A stretch of 64,000 nt of DNA from Sva-07 sp963829585 (GTDB taxonomy: Bacteria; Actinomycetota; Acidimicrobiia; Acidimicrobiales; Ilumatobacteraceae). Below are positions 29,198-38,272 of the stretch, piece after piece; the stretch's first letter is position 1; each line of letters begins with the position of its first letter. Both the position numbers and the translations under genes were made by a program. The stretch spans positions 86,099-150,098 of the forward strand of contig CAWHJD010000014.1 of NCBI GenBank assembly GCA_963829585.1, written 5' to 3'. The notes under the pieces are model-generated. The model was not told the origin of the DNA. It ran no database searches and saw only the letters and a list, made by a program, of their open reading frames with translations.

Positions 29198-30562
29198 ATG
29201 GACGACTGGTGGATCGCGCCGATGGAGCGTGCCTTTCGGGGACGTTCGGTGGTGCTCGCCGGAGCCATGGGTGCCTCGTGGACGGAGCACATCGACCTGC
29301 TGCGACTGGCCGGCGTGACGAAGCTGACCGTGGTGGCCACGGAGGGGCGCGGCGCCGGTCCGCAGCCCGATGTGGAGACCCTCGTCGTCGAGCCGCCCGA
29401 CGGGCTGTCGGAGATGGAACGGATCCACTTCGCCGACCGCATGCTCTCTGATCCGACTCCGGAGATGATCGATGCGCTCGATCGGTTCGACCCCCACCGC
29501 GAGGCCCTCGTGATCGGCACGTTCCTCGCCACCGCCTCCGACCTGGCCGGCCGGCCGCTCATCTCCCATCGGCGTCCCGAATGGGTCGCACTCGAGGACA
29601 AGGTGGTCATCGACGAGTTCTGGGACCGTGCGGGCATCGAACGCCAACCCTCGATCGTCGTCCCGCTGGGTGAGGCGGCCGAGGCGTCGCCGGCGGTCGA
29701 TCGTGGCGACGGCACCGTGTGGGCGGCCGATGCCCGCGAGGGTTTCCACGGCGGCGCCCACCAGACGTACTGGGTGAACGACGATCTCTCGCTGGATCGC
29801 GCGCAGCGCTTCCTGCGCCCGGTGTGCGACACGGTCAGGGTGATGCCCTTCCTCGAGGGCATTCCATGTTCGATCCACGGCATCGTGCTGCCCGACGGTG
29901 TGGCCGTGCTCCGCCCGGTCGAAATGGTGACGCTGCGACGAGGCAGTGACTTCGTGTACGCAGGCTGTGCGACCTACTGGGATCCCGTCCCGTCGGTTCG
30001 TGAACAGATGCGCTCGATCGCCAAGCGGGTCGGAGCGCAGCTCGCTCGCGAGGTCGAGTTCCGCGGGACGTTCACCGTCGACGGCGTCGTCACGGCCGAC
30101 GGCTTCTGGCCCACCGAGCTGAATCCACGGTTCGGAGCCGGCATCATGACCATCGCCAGGGGCGCAGGGCTGCCGATGGTGCTGGTGAACGACCTGATCG
30201 TCGCCGGCCACGACATCGGACGCACGGCCGCCGAACTCGAGGCCGACGTCATCGCGCAGGGCGACGCTCGTCGAGGAGGCGGTACCTGGATGGGCGGCCT
30301 CGAGCACGACGTGGACATGGTCGGCCGACCGGTGGCCTACAGCGAGAACGGCTCGTGGTCCTGGGCCGGCGCGGACGACCGCGTCGCCGGGCGAGTGACC
30401 GCCGGCGGCGGCTTCGTACGGTGCCTGTACGACCAGGCGGCCACCCCGGTGGGCCCCTCCACCGCGGCCCGGGCGGTCGCGTTCTGGGAGTTCATCGATC
30501 GGGAACTCGCAGTCGGCACCAGCGGCCTCACGCCTGCCCGAGGTCCTGCCGCCGGGTCCTGA
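29198..30562 (+). CDS. ATP-grasp superfamily protein of unknown function
   Basis: 454 residues. A Rossmann-like N-terminal part (SVVLAGAMGASWTEHIDLLR) precedes an ATP-grasp fold. EWVALEDKVVIDEFWDRAG is the early domain, RVMPFLEGIPCSIHGIVLPD and VLRPVEMVTLRRG lie in the nucleotide-binding lobe, and DGFWPTELNPRFGAGIMTI carries the metal-binding Glu and Asn of the family. ATP-grasp enzymes join a carboxylate to an amine or thiol via an acyl phosphate. No biosynthetic partner is adjacent, so the substrate is unknown. The start is set by the TACGGT -10 six bases upstream. Confidence 0.75.
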   Translation: MDDWWIAPMERAFRGRSVVLAGAMGASWTEHIDLLRLAGVTKLTVVATEGRGAGPQPDVETLVVEPPDGLSEMERIHFADRMLSDPTPEMIDALDRFDPHREALVIGTFLATASDLAGRPLISHRRPEWVALEDKVVIDEFWDRAGIERQPSIVVPLGEAAEASPAVDRGDGTVWAADAREGFHGGAHQTYWVNDDLSLDRAQRFLRPVCDTVRVMPFLEGIPCSIHGIVLPDGVAVLRPVEMVTLRRGSDFVYAGCATYWDPVPSVREQMRSIAKRVGAQLAREVEFRGTFTVDGVVTADGFWPTELNPRFGAGIMTIARGAGLPMVLVNDLIVAGHDIGRTAAELEADVIAQGDARRGGGTWMGGLEHDVDMVGRPVAYSENGSWSWAGADDRVAGRVTAGGGFVRCLYDQAATPVGPSTAARAVAFWEFIDRELAVGTSGLTPARGPAAGS

Positions 30563-30590
30563 TTGGGTGACACGAATCCGTCGTACACGG

Positions 30591-30980
30591 TCAGGCGGTG
30601 AGGGCGGCGATGGCGTCGTCGACTCGCTCGACGGGGACCAACAGGTGATCGTGGAGATAGCCGGCGAGCACGTTGCAGGCAATGTGCTCGCGGGCGAGGC
30701 GCTCGCTGACCGCAGCGGTCAGGCCGACGGCTTCGAGACTGGATTGGACGGTGAGCGTCAGCCAGGCGAGCTGCACGGTGGCGAGCTGACCCGCCCGCTC
30801 GGCGGCATCGACCGGCAGGACGATCGTCGTCAGGGACCCTTCCCTGACCACGGCGTGCGCCGAGGCGAGCAGTCCCGGCGTCGGCACCTCCACCGCGATG
30901 TAGGTGAACACGCCGGGGCGGCGCTTGACGCCGAGGGTCGCGAGCATGGCATCGAGGTCGGTCTCACCGGATGCAGCCAT
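30591..30980 (-). CDS. ACT-domain protein (COG3602-like)
   Basis: 129-residue protein of two ACT-like modules: RPGVFTYIAVEVPTPGLLAS and LAWLTLTVQSSLEAVGLTAA, with EHIACNVLAGYLHDHLLVPV at the end. ACT domains bind amino acids and regulate enzymes; here it stands alone. It lies 96 bases after pheT on the same strand, so an amino-acid-sensing role is conceivable but unsupported. Confidence 0.75.
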   Translation of the reverse strand: MAASGETDLDAMLATLGVKRRPGVFTYIAVEVPTPGLLASAHAVVREGSLTTIVLPVDAAERAGQLATVQLAWLTLTVQSSLEAVGLTAAVSERLAREHIACNVLAGYLHDHLLVPVERVDDAIAALTA

Positions 30981-31076
30981 GGGTCCAGTTTCTCAGCCCT
31001 GTCAATCGGTTGTGGCGCGGCGGGTGGGACGCCGGCGCGCGAGTCGGGCGCCCGACGCCGCTCCACCCGCGAGTTG

Positions 31077-33443
31077 TCAGCTGCGGAGCTGGGCGCCGAG
31101 TTTGACGGCAGCGGCTTCGACGCCGCGGCGGACCTCCGCGATGTCGGTCTCGGTGAGGTTCCGATCGGCGGCCTGCAGACGAACCCGGTAGGCCAGCGAG
31201 CGAGTGCCCGTCGCGGCATGTTCACCGCGGTAGACGTCGAACAGATCGACGTCGACCAGGAGGTTCCCGGCGCCTTGACGAACAGCCTTCTCGACGCGCT
31301 CGGCGGCGATCTCGTCGGGCACGACGAACGAGAGGTCGAGATCGCTCGACGGATACCGACTGATCGGCTTCCACTGGGTCGGCTTCGGCTCACGATCGAG
31401 GATCTGGTCGAGATCGAGTTCCAGAATCGCCACTCGCTCGGTGACCTCGAAGGCCGCCAGCACCTCCGGAGCCACCTCCCCGACGGCGCCGAGCGGATCA
31501 CGTCCCGCCTGGAGCGTCGCCGAACGCGTCGCGTGCAGCCCCGGCGGCACCTTCGACTGATCGAGCCGGGCACCCGTGCCGAGCGCCGCGGCCAGTTCGC
31601 GCCAGACGGCAACCGCCGCAGGCGCTTCGGCTCCCGCGAGCACGACGGTCAGCGCCTCGTACTCCCCGGGCAGTTCGCCCTCGGCCGGCGGATAGACGTG
31701 ACCGATCTCGAACAGCGCCACGCCTGGACGACGGTGTGACTCGTTGTAGGCGATCGCCCGCAGCAGACCCGGTCGCAGGGAGGTGCGCAACACGCTCTCC
31801 TCCGTGACCAACGGATTGGTGATCCGCACCGACTCCGCCGACAGGCCGGCCTTCTCCAGGGTGTCGGGGGCCAGGAACGGGTTCGGCATGGCCTCGGAGA
31901 CGCCGAGACCGAGCAGCACCTGCCGGGCGAGGCGACGACGGCGTTGACGGACGCTCAGTTCACCGTGGACGACCGACTTGGGCACGGTCTTGCCGAGTCG
32001 GTCGTAGCCGTATGACGGGCCACCTCCTCGATGACGTCGACTTCCTCGGTCGAGTCGAGTCGCCACGTCGGAAGGACGACCGAGCGCGTGTCACCGGTAC
32101 CCGTCACCGTGAAACCGATGGGATCGAGCAGCGCAGGGAGGTCGTCGGCGGACAGGTCGGTGCCGAGGATCCGATTCACGGCACCGACGCGAACGTCGAG
32201 ACTGCGGTGCTCGGCGGGAAGGTGCTCGGAGCGGGCGTCGACGCCACCGGCGTGCACGACGATGTCCGGGCAGGTCTCGGCGAGCAGTTCGACGAAACGG
32301 GCGATGGCCGTCGGCATGCCGTACGGATCGACGCCGCGCTCGAAGCGTGCCGATGCCTCGGAGCGCAGGTTCGTCCGGGTCACGGTCTGCCCGATGCCGA
32401 CGAGCGAGAACCAAGCGACCTCGAGCGCGACCGTGGTCGTCGAGTCGTTGATCTCGGTGTCGAGACCACCCATGATTCCCCCGACGCCGATCGGAACGTC
32501 GTTGGCGTCGCAGATGAACAGATCGGCAGCGGAGAAGGACCGCTCCTCGCCGTCGAGCGTCGTGAGTCGTTCGCCCTCACGTGCCAGCCGGACACGGAAT
32601 CCGCCCCCGCCCAGCGTGTCCAGGTCGTAGGCGTGGTTGGGCTGGTTCAGCTCCAGCATCACGTAGTTGCTGACGTCGACCACGTTGCTGATCGGGCGCA
32701 TGCCCGGCGGCAGTGAGACGCCGGGCCATCCACTCGGCCGACGGCTTCACCTCGATGCCGGAGATCACGGTCGACGTGAAGCGGGCACACCGGTCACCGT
32801 CGACGATCTCGACGGACGCGCTCCGCTCGGGACCGGTGACCTCCAGCGTCGGCCTGGGCGGACGGAACTCGACGCCGAGTCCGGCTGCGAGGTCGCGGGC
32901 GATGCCCACGTAGCCCAGGCAATCAGGGCGGTTACGGGTGACGTCGGCATCGATGAGCGTGTCGAGTGTGAGGCCGAGCGCCTCGCCGTACGGTCGCCCG
33001 AGCGGGGAGGCGGACGGCAGGATGCGAATCCCCGAGTGGTCGTCGCCGAGGCCGAGTTCGCTCGCCGAACACAACATGCCCTCGGAGTCGATGCCGAGGA
33101 TGCCTCGCCGCTCGATCGTCATGCCGTTGGGCATGGTGGTGCCGAGCGTGGCGAGCGGCACGACGTCGCCGACGGCCATGTTGAAGGCGCCGCACCACAC
33201 GTGGCGCTCGGCGCCGTCGCCGGCGTCGACGTAGACGCGCTGGATCTTGGCTGCGTCCGGATGCTGTTCCAGACGCAGCACGCGCGCCGTGACGACGCCC
33301 GGCACGGTCTCGCCCACCGTGGTGACCGAATCGACCTCGAGGCCGAGTGAGGTCAACGCGTCGGCGACACGCTGCACCGCGACGGGATCGGTCGGATCGC
33401 CGAAGTCGCCGTAGTCGTTGAGCCAGGACAGGAGGATCTTCAC
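31077..33443 (-). CDS. pheT: Phenylalanyl-tRNA synthetase beta subunit (two frameshifts)
   Basis: Beta subunit of the alpha2-beta2 enzyme charging tRNA-Phe. The GTG at 33443 overlaps the pheS stop. The N-terminal part includes VKILLSWLNDYGDFGD, the tRNA-binding domain (VVTARVLRLEQHPDAAKIQR) and B3/B4 segments; the C-terminal part ends with the anticodon-binding domain (RYPSSDLDLSFVVPDEIAAE). Two frame changes are seen. An extra G in the GGG at 32703-32705 breaks TAAGMRPISNVVDVSNYVML, and a missing base near 32011-32013 breaks VARHYGYDRLGKTVPKS. They cancel in length, giving about 788 residues. For an essential single-copy gene, assembly error is likeliest. Confidence 0.93.
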
Positions 33444-34456
33444 GAGAACTGCTCCAGGAATCGGATGTCGTTGGTGTACATGTCGCGGATGTCCTCGACT
33501 CCGTGACGTTCCTTGGCCATCCGGTCGATGCCGAAGCCGAATGCGAATCCGCTCCACTCCTCGGGATCGAGACCCCCGGCGCGCAGGACGTTGGGGTGCA
33601 CCATGCCGCAGCCCCCGAGTTCGATCCAGCTGCCGTCCGGGCGCTGGATGTCGAATTCGGCCGACGGCTCCGTGAACGGGAAGTAGCTCGGGCGAAGACG
33701 CGACGTGAAGCCCGGGCCGAAGAACGCCTTGGTGAATGCCTCGATCGTGCCGGCGAGATCGGCCATCGTGATGTCGCGGTCGATGACGAGGCCCTCGATC
33801 TGGTGGAAGACCGGCATGTGCGTGGCGTCGGGCGTGTCGCGACGGAACACGCGGCCGGGGGCGACGATGTAGATCGGTGGCTCGGACTCGAGCATGGTCC
33901 GGATCTGCACCGGGGACGTGTGGGTGCGCAGCAGCGTGGTGCCCACCTTGCCGTCGGGCGTCACGTGGTCGACGAACAGGGTGTCGAACTCCCCGCGGGC
34001 CGGATGTCCCTCGCCCATGTTGAGCGCCTCGAAGTTGTGCCAGTCGGTCTCGACCTCCGGGCCTTCGGCGATCTGGAAACCGAGCCCGATGAACACATCC
34101 TCGAGACGCTCCCATGCCTGGGTGACGAGGTGGGCATGGCCCCGGGTGGGCTTGCCGACGTACTCCGTGAGGTCGAGCCGCTCCGACTCGACCCGAGCAG
34201 CGAGCGCTTCGGCGGCGAGCGCGGTGCGACGGTCGTCGATTGCCGAGGAGACGGCGTTCATGGCGTCGTTGATCGCCTGGCCGGCAGCCTTCTTCTCGTC
34301 GATCGACTGGAGTTGACCGAGTCGAGCCTTCAGCAGGGCGAGATCGCCCTTCTTGCCGAGCAACCGGGAGGAGAGCGACGCGATGTCGTCGAGTGTGTCG
34401 GCGCCCTCGATGTCGGCGAGGGCCGCATCGCGGGCGGCGGTGATGTCAGTGAGCAC
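33440..34456 (-). CDS. pheS: Phenylalanyl-tRNA synthetase alpha subunit
   Basis: 338-residue catalytic subunit of the class II enzyme. An N-terminal coiled coil (SSRLLGKKGDLALLKARLGQ) is followed by motif 2 (PGRVFRRDTPDATHMPVFHQ) and motif 3 (GFAFGFGIDRMAKERHGVED). The Phe-pocket segment SYFPFTEPSAEFDI is present. The GTG start has GAAAGG upstream. Followed by pheT with a GTGA overlap. Separated from infC-rpmI-rplT, with which it is often linked, by a 5 kb plus-strand island. Confidence 0.96.
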   Translation of the reverse strand: MLTDITAARDAALADIEGADTLDDIASLSSRLLGKKGDLALLKARLGQLQSIDEKKAAGQAINDAMNAVSSAIDDRRTALAAEALAARVESERLDLTEYVGKPTRGHAHLVTQAWERLEDVFIGLGFQIAEGPEVETDWHNFEALNMGEGHPARGEFDTLFVDHVTPDGKVGTTLLRTHTSPVQIRTMLESEPPIYIVAPGRVFRRDTPDATHMPVFHQIEGLVIDRDITMADLAGTIEAFTKAFFGPGFTSRLRPSYFPFTEPSAEFDIQRPDGSWIELGGCGMVHPNVLRAGGLDPEEWSGFAFGFGIDRMAKERHGVEDIRDMYTNDIRFLEQFS

Positions 34457-34698
34457 GTGGACCTTTCAACAGGATGAGCGTCGGGCATCTCGGACCCCGG
34501 ACGAACTCAGGAAACGGCACAGGAGCAGATGGTCGTGGTGTCGATCCCCCGGTTCACCCGGGGCACGAAAATCGCTGCGACTGCGGCTGCACGAAGCTCA
34601 AGGCTAGCTGTCGCGGGCCATGTGGCCCTACCCATTGCCCGGCGAAACATGCACGATGGGCCAGACACATCGTGCACGTCGACGAGGAAGTACCTGCC
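34457..34698. other. Divergent intergenic region pheS / DUF4389 gene
   Basis: 242 bases holding both 5' regions. It contains a short GC hairpin (ccccgg/ccgggg, 34546-34562) on the pheS side and a 9-base perfect inverted repeat on the DUF4389 side (listed separately). I see no tRNA, no leader peptide rich in Phe codons and no T-box features. Confidence 0.5.
34650..34676. repeat. Perfect inverted repeat upstream of the DUF4389 gene
   Basis: tgcacgatg (34650-34658) and catcgtgca (34668-34676) with a 9-base spacer, ending 22 bases before the ATG. Could be an operator for an unknown repressor or an mRNA hairpin just upstream of the GAGGAAG ribosome binding site. Confidence 0.55.
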
Positions 34699-35412
34699 AT
34701 GTCCAACATTCCGCCGTCAGCTCCACCGCCACCTCCACCTCCCGGCGCCTTCCCGGCGCCGCCAGTGGCGTTCCCGCCCGAGGCGCCGTATCCCGCTCGT
34801 CTCACGATCGACTACCCCGACCAACTGAACCGGGTGACGACGGCATTTCGGATCATCCTGGCGATCCCGATCGGCATCGTGCTGAGCATCTTGACCAACA
34901 GCGGCTCCTCTACCGTCCAGACCGACAACGGCGAATGGGTGACCACCTCGGGCACGAGCATCACCGCCGCGCTGTTCATGGCGACGCTGCTGCTCATCCT
35001 GTTCCGGCAGCGTTACCCGAAGTGGTGGTTCGACTTCGCACTCGAACTGAGCCGCTTCGGAGCGCGCGTCGGCGCATACCTCGCCCTCCTCACCGACAAG
35101 TACCCGTCGACGGTCGAGGAGCAGACCGTCCACCTCGAGTTCGACTATCCGGAGAACGTCGAGCGTGACCTCAACCGGTGGCTGCCACTGGTCAAGTGGT
35201 TCCTCGCGATCCCCCACTTCATCATCCTCTTCTTCCTCGGGATCGGCGCGTTCTTCGTGGTCATCGTCGCCTGGTTCGCCATCCTGTTCACCGGGAAGTA
35301 CCCGAGGGGCATGTTCGACTACGTGGTGGGTGTCGGACGATGGGCCGTCCGGGTGTATGCGTATGCGTTCCTGCTCATCACGGATCGCTACCCGCCGTTC
35401 GCGCTCGACTGA
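34699..35412 (+). CDS. DUF4389 family membrane protein
   Basis: 237 residues. A proline-rich cytoplasmic start (PPSAPPPPPPPGAFPAPPVA) is followed by two repeats of the DUF4389 pattern, each with membrane helices. Visible helices include FRIILAIPIGIVLSILT, ITAALFMATLLLILF and FLAIPHFIILFFLGIGAFFV, then VIVAWFAILFTGKYPRGMFD. Function unknown. The ATG has a good GAGGAAG ribosome binding site 8 bases upstream, unlike the leaderless genes nearby. Confidence 0.82.
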   Translation: MSNIPPSAPPPPPPPGAFPAPPVAFPPEAPYPARLTIDYPDQLNRVTTAFRIILAIPIGIVLSILTNSGSSTVQTDNGEWVTTSGTSITAALFMATLLLILFRQRYPKWWFDFALELSRFGARVGAYLALLTDKYPSTVEEQTVHLEFDYPENVERDLNRWLPLVKWFLAIPHFIILFFLGIGAFFVVIVAWFAILFTGKYPRGMFDYVVGVGRWAVRVYAYAFLLITDRYPPFALD

Positions 35413-35415
35413 GCC

Positions 35416-35808
35416 ATGATCCGACTGGACCACACGATCATCCCGGCCCGTGATGCCGAGGTATCGGCACGCTGGTTCGCGTCGATGTTCGGAGTCGCGG
35501 AACCGGTTCGGTTCAGCGTGTTCTGGCAAGTGACGACGGCCAACGGTGTCGATCTCGACTTCGACACGCACGGCATCGACGGACAGTTCACCACCGGCCA
35601 CTACGCGTTCCTGGTCGACGAGGGCGAGTTCGATGCGATCCTGGAAAGGATCCGATCGAGCGGCAGCGACTACTGGGCCGATCCCGGCCGACGCGAGATT
35701 GGTTCCATCAACCGTCACGACGGTGGACGCGGGGTGTACTTCCCGAGCCCCGACGGGCACCTGTTCGAAATCATCACCGTCCCCTACGGCGGTGTCGACA
35801 AGGGGTGA
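35416..35808 (+). CDS. VOC family protein
   Basis: 130-residue vicinal-oxygen-chelate protein (MIRLDHTIIPARDAEVSARW, GRGVYFPSPDGHLFEIITVP). His5 and Glu near the C-terminus are likely metal ligands. It starts 3 bases after the DUF4389 stop and overlaps the next gene as GTGA, so the three are probably one operon. Substrate unknown. Confidence 0.82.
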   Translation: MIRLDHTIIPARDAEVSARWFASMFGVAEPVRFSVFWQVTTANGVDLDFDTHGIDGQFTTGHYAFLVDEGEFDAILERIRSSGSDYWADPGRREIGSINRHDGGRGVYFPSPDGHLFEIITVPYGGVDKG

Positions 35809-36749
35809 TCCCCACCGCCGTCGCCCTTGCGGCCATGATCGCCGGCACAGCGGCGATCGTCTGGGGCGCGGAGACGTTCGCCGAGCATCTGGCGGACGCA
35901 TCCAAACGACTCGGAGTCACCGCATTCGCCCTGGCACTGTTGCTCGCCGGCGCAGAGCCGGAGGAGTTGGCCACGGTCGTGACGGCATCGGCCCGAGGCG
36001 TCGACGGCGTCGCGTTCGGCGACGTCATCGGCGCCAACGCCGCGATCGTCACCGTGGCGCTCGGGGTCGGCGCTCTGGTGGCGGCCCTCCCGTTCGGACG
36101 ATCGATCCGTCGCTATGCGCTGGGTGGCCTGGCGGCGGGAGCGATCGCCGCGACGATGATGTGGGACGGCAGAGTCGACCGCGCGGGCGGGATGGTCCTG
36201 GTCGTTGGGTACGTCGCCTTCGTTGCCACCATCTGGTTGCTCGAGCGTCGGCCACCATCGCTCGGCGAGGCGGGTGAACTCGAGGAGGAGCTCGACCCGC
36301 ACGGGCGGGTGGGCCGTGATCTGGTCATGGTGATCGTGGGCCTCGCGTCGTTGACCATCGGGTCGATCGTGCTCGTGGAGGCGGTGCGTCGGATCACCGA
36401 CATCGAGGAGACCCAGACGCGACTCGGTCTCACCGTCGTCGGCTTCGCCACTGCATTCGAACTCGTGGTGCTGGCCTGGTCGTCCAGTCGGCACGGAGTC
36501 TCCGAGGCCGTCGTGGCCGGTGTGATCGGCTCGTATGCCTACAACATGACCATGAGCCTCGGGGTCGGAGCGATCGTCGCCCCCATCGAGATCAGCGACG
36601 CCGCGCTGCTCCATGGTCCGCTCATCGCCATGCTCATGCTGCTGGTGGTGGCCATCGTGCTCGGGTCGCGTCGCGGAGCGCTGTCACGTCGCGATGGGGC
36701 GATGTTGATCGGCTGCTATCCGATCTTCCTCCTGGTCGTGATGATCTGA
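35805..36749 (+). CDS. Ca2+:cation antiporter (CaCA) family membrane protein
   Basis: 314 residues with about ten hydrophobic segments. The first alpha-repeat is recognisable as LLAGAEPEELATVVTASARG followed by FGDVIGANAAIV, with the acidic residues needed for cation exchange. The second half carries the degenerate counterpart (TAFELVVLAWSSSRHGVSEA followed by VVAGVIGSYAYNM). Members exchange Ca2+ for Na+ or H+. Ion specificity cannot be set. The GTG start overlaps the preceding VOC stop. Confidence 0.8.
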   Translation: MIPTAVALAAMIAGTAAIVWGAETFAEHLADASKRLGVTAFALALLLAGAEPEELATVVTASARGVDGVAFGDVIGANAAIVTVALGVGALVAALPFGRSIRRYALGGLAAGAIAATMMWDGRVDRAGGMVLVVGYVAFVATIWLLERRPPSLGEAGELEEELDPHGRVGRDLVMVIVGLASLTIGSIVLVEAVRRITDIEETQTRLGLTVVGFATAFELVVLAWSSSRHGVSEAVVAGVIGSYAYNMTMSLGVGAIVAPIEISDAALLHGPLIAMLMLLVVAIVLGSRRGALSRRDGAMLIGCYPIFLLVVMI

Positions 36750-36793
36750 CGGGGTGTTCGCCGGTCCCGCCAACTCCGTGACACCCCCTCGTC

Positions 36794-38188
36794 ATGATTG
36801 GCGGTATGGGTTCATCGGGGGTGTGCGAGCTCGACGACGGCGGCGATGCACTGTCGGCGGTCGCCCGTGTCGATGCACTGCGGCTCCGGCTGGTCGAGTC
36901 GATCGACACCGAACCGGCCGGCGAACACGCTAACGCTGCCGTGCGGAATGCCGACGCAGCGGTGGCCGCTCTGGGTGACGTCGATCTCTCACTCCTCGAT
37001 GCAATCGAGATGCGGGCATGGCTCGTCGGGATCGAAGAACTGCGTCGTTCGGTCGAGGCCACCGCCATCGGCGCGGCCGGGGCTGTCGATCGCCACAACC
37101 CGTTCCGTGCACAAGGTTTCTTCTCGGCCAAGACGGTCGTCAAGCACATGTGCAAGCTGTCCGGTCCCGAAGCCCACCGCCGGGTGCAGACCGCCCGCCT
37201 CCACGAACCCTCCCGACGTGGGCCAGGCGCACAAGCCGACGGCACCGTCGGTGTCGCCCAATCCGAGTTGATGGCACGCATCGCCGCCAACCCACGCATC
37301 GAGTCGGCGGTCCTCGAACGCGACGCTCCCGCGCTCCTCGAGGACGCCATCGAGCAATCGTTCGACGAGTTCGAACGCCGGGCCCGCACCTGGGAAGCGC
37401 TCGCCGACCCGGCCGGAGACCTCGCCAACAACGAACGACACAGGACGAACCGTGACGTCATGCTGCGACCCCGCCCCGACGGCGGCTGGACACTGACCGG
37501 CAACCTGCCCGAACTGGCCGGCCACGAGTTCATGGAGATCTTCTCCCACTTCGTCGAGGCCGAATGGCAAGCCGACTGGGCCGAGGCCCGCCACCGCCTC
37601 GGCGATCACGCCACCACCGCCGACCTGCAACGCACCGAAGCGCAACGACGCGCCGATGCACTCCTCGCCATGGCCCGCGCCGCTGCCTCCACCCCACCCG
37701 GATCCCGGCTGCCAAGCCCAACCGTGAACGTGTTGATCGACCAGGAGTCACTCGAAGCGCACCTCCGCGGCGAAACCCCCGACCCGCGCCGCTACCGCGA
37801 CGTCGTCATCCGCACCCACACCGGCCGACGCCTGCACCCCGACGACGCCATCAACGCCGCCCTCATCGGCCACATCCGCCGCGTCGTCTACGACGCCTCC
37901 GGCACCATCATCGACCTCGGCCGCAGATCACGACTCTTCCGCGGCGCCGCCCGCGAGGCCGTCATGCTCTTGACCACCACCTGCATCTGGATCGGCTGCG
38001 ACCGACCCACCGCCTGGTGCGACGCCGACCACTCACTCGGATGGAAAGCCCACGGCAACACCGTCCCCAGAAACGGCCAACCCCTCTGCACCGCCCACAA
38101 CCACCTCAAAGAACACGGCTACCACGTCCACCGCGACAACCACGGCAACTGGCACATCACCGACCCCCACGGCAACGAAATCAACTGA
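36794..38188 (+). CDS. DUF222 / HNH endonuclease domain protein (13E12-repeat family)
   Basis: 464 residues. The N-terminal two thirds match the actinobacterial DUF222 layout (ALVERDAPALLEDAI-like helices; VMLRPRPDGGWTLTGNLPEL). The C-terminus is an HNH nuclease: CIWIGCDRPTAWCDADHSLG then NGQPLCTAHNHLKEHGYHVH. These genes are typically multi-copy in actinobacteria and related to the mycobacterial 13E12 repeat; biological role unsettled. The second half has an extreme preference for codons ending in C. The ATG at 36806 is an alternative start. Confidence 0.85.
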   Translation: MIGGMGSSGVCELDDGGDALSAVARVDALRLRLVESIDTEPAGEHANAAVRNADAAVAALGDVDLSLLDAIEMRAWLVGIEELRRSVEATAIGAAGAVDRHNPFRAQGFFSAKTVVKHMCKLSGPEAHRRVQTARLHEPSRRGPGAQADGTVGVAQSELMARIAANPRIESAVLERDAPALLEDAIEQSFDEFERRARTWEALADPAGDLANNERHRTNRDVMLRPRPDGGWTLTGNLPELAGHEFMEIFSHFVEAEWQADWAEARHRLGDHATTADLQRTEAQRRADALLAMARAAASTPPGSRLPSPTVNVLIDQESLEAHLRGETPDPRRYRDVVIRTHTGRRLHPDDAINAALIGHIRRVVYDASGTIIDLGRRSRLFRGAAREAVMLLTTTCIWIGCDRPTAWCDADHSLGWKAHGNTVPRNGQPLCTAHNHLKEHGYHVHRDNHGNWHITDPHGNEIN

Positions 38189-38272
38189 CATGCCGGGCCG
38201 ACGGTCGCTCGCGCCGCTACCGTCCGAACCGATGGTGTCGCGCCGAACCGTACAGATCGACCGCGGCAGCGC

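Noticed and set aside
30977..31005. TTGACA upstream of the ACT-domain gene as a promoter
   Set aside because: The consensus -35 at 31000-31005 is only 19 bases from the ATG, and no -10 can be placed at a working distance.
34457..34698. A T-box or phenylalanine attenuator upstream of pheS
   Set aside because: No T-box sequence, no Phe-rich leader peptide and no antiterminator/terminator pair were found.
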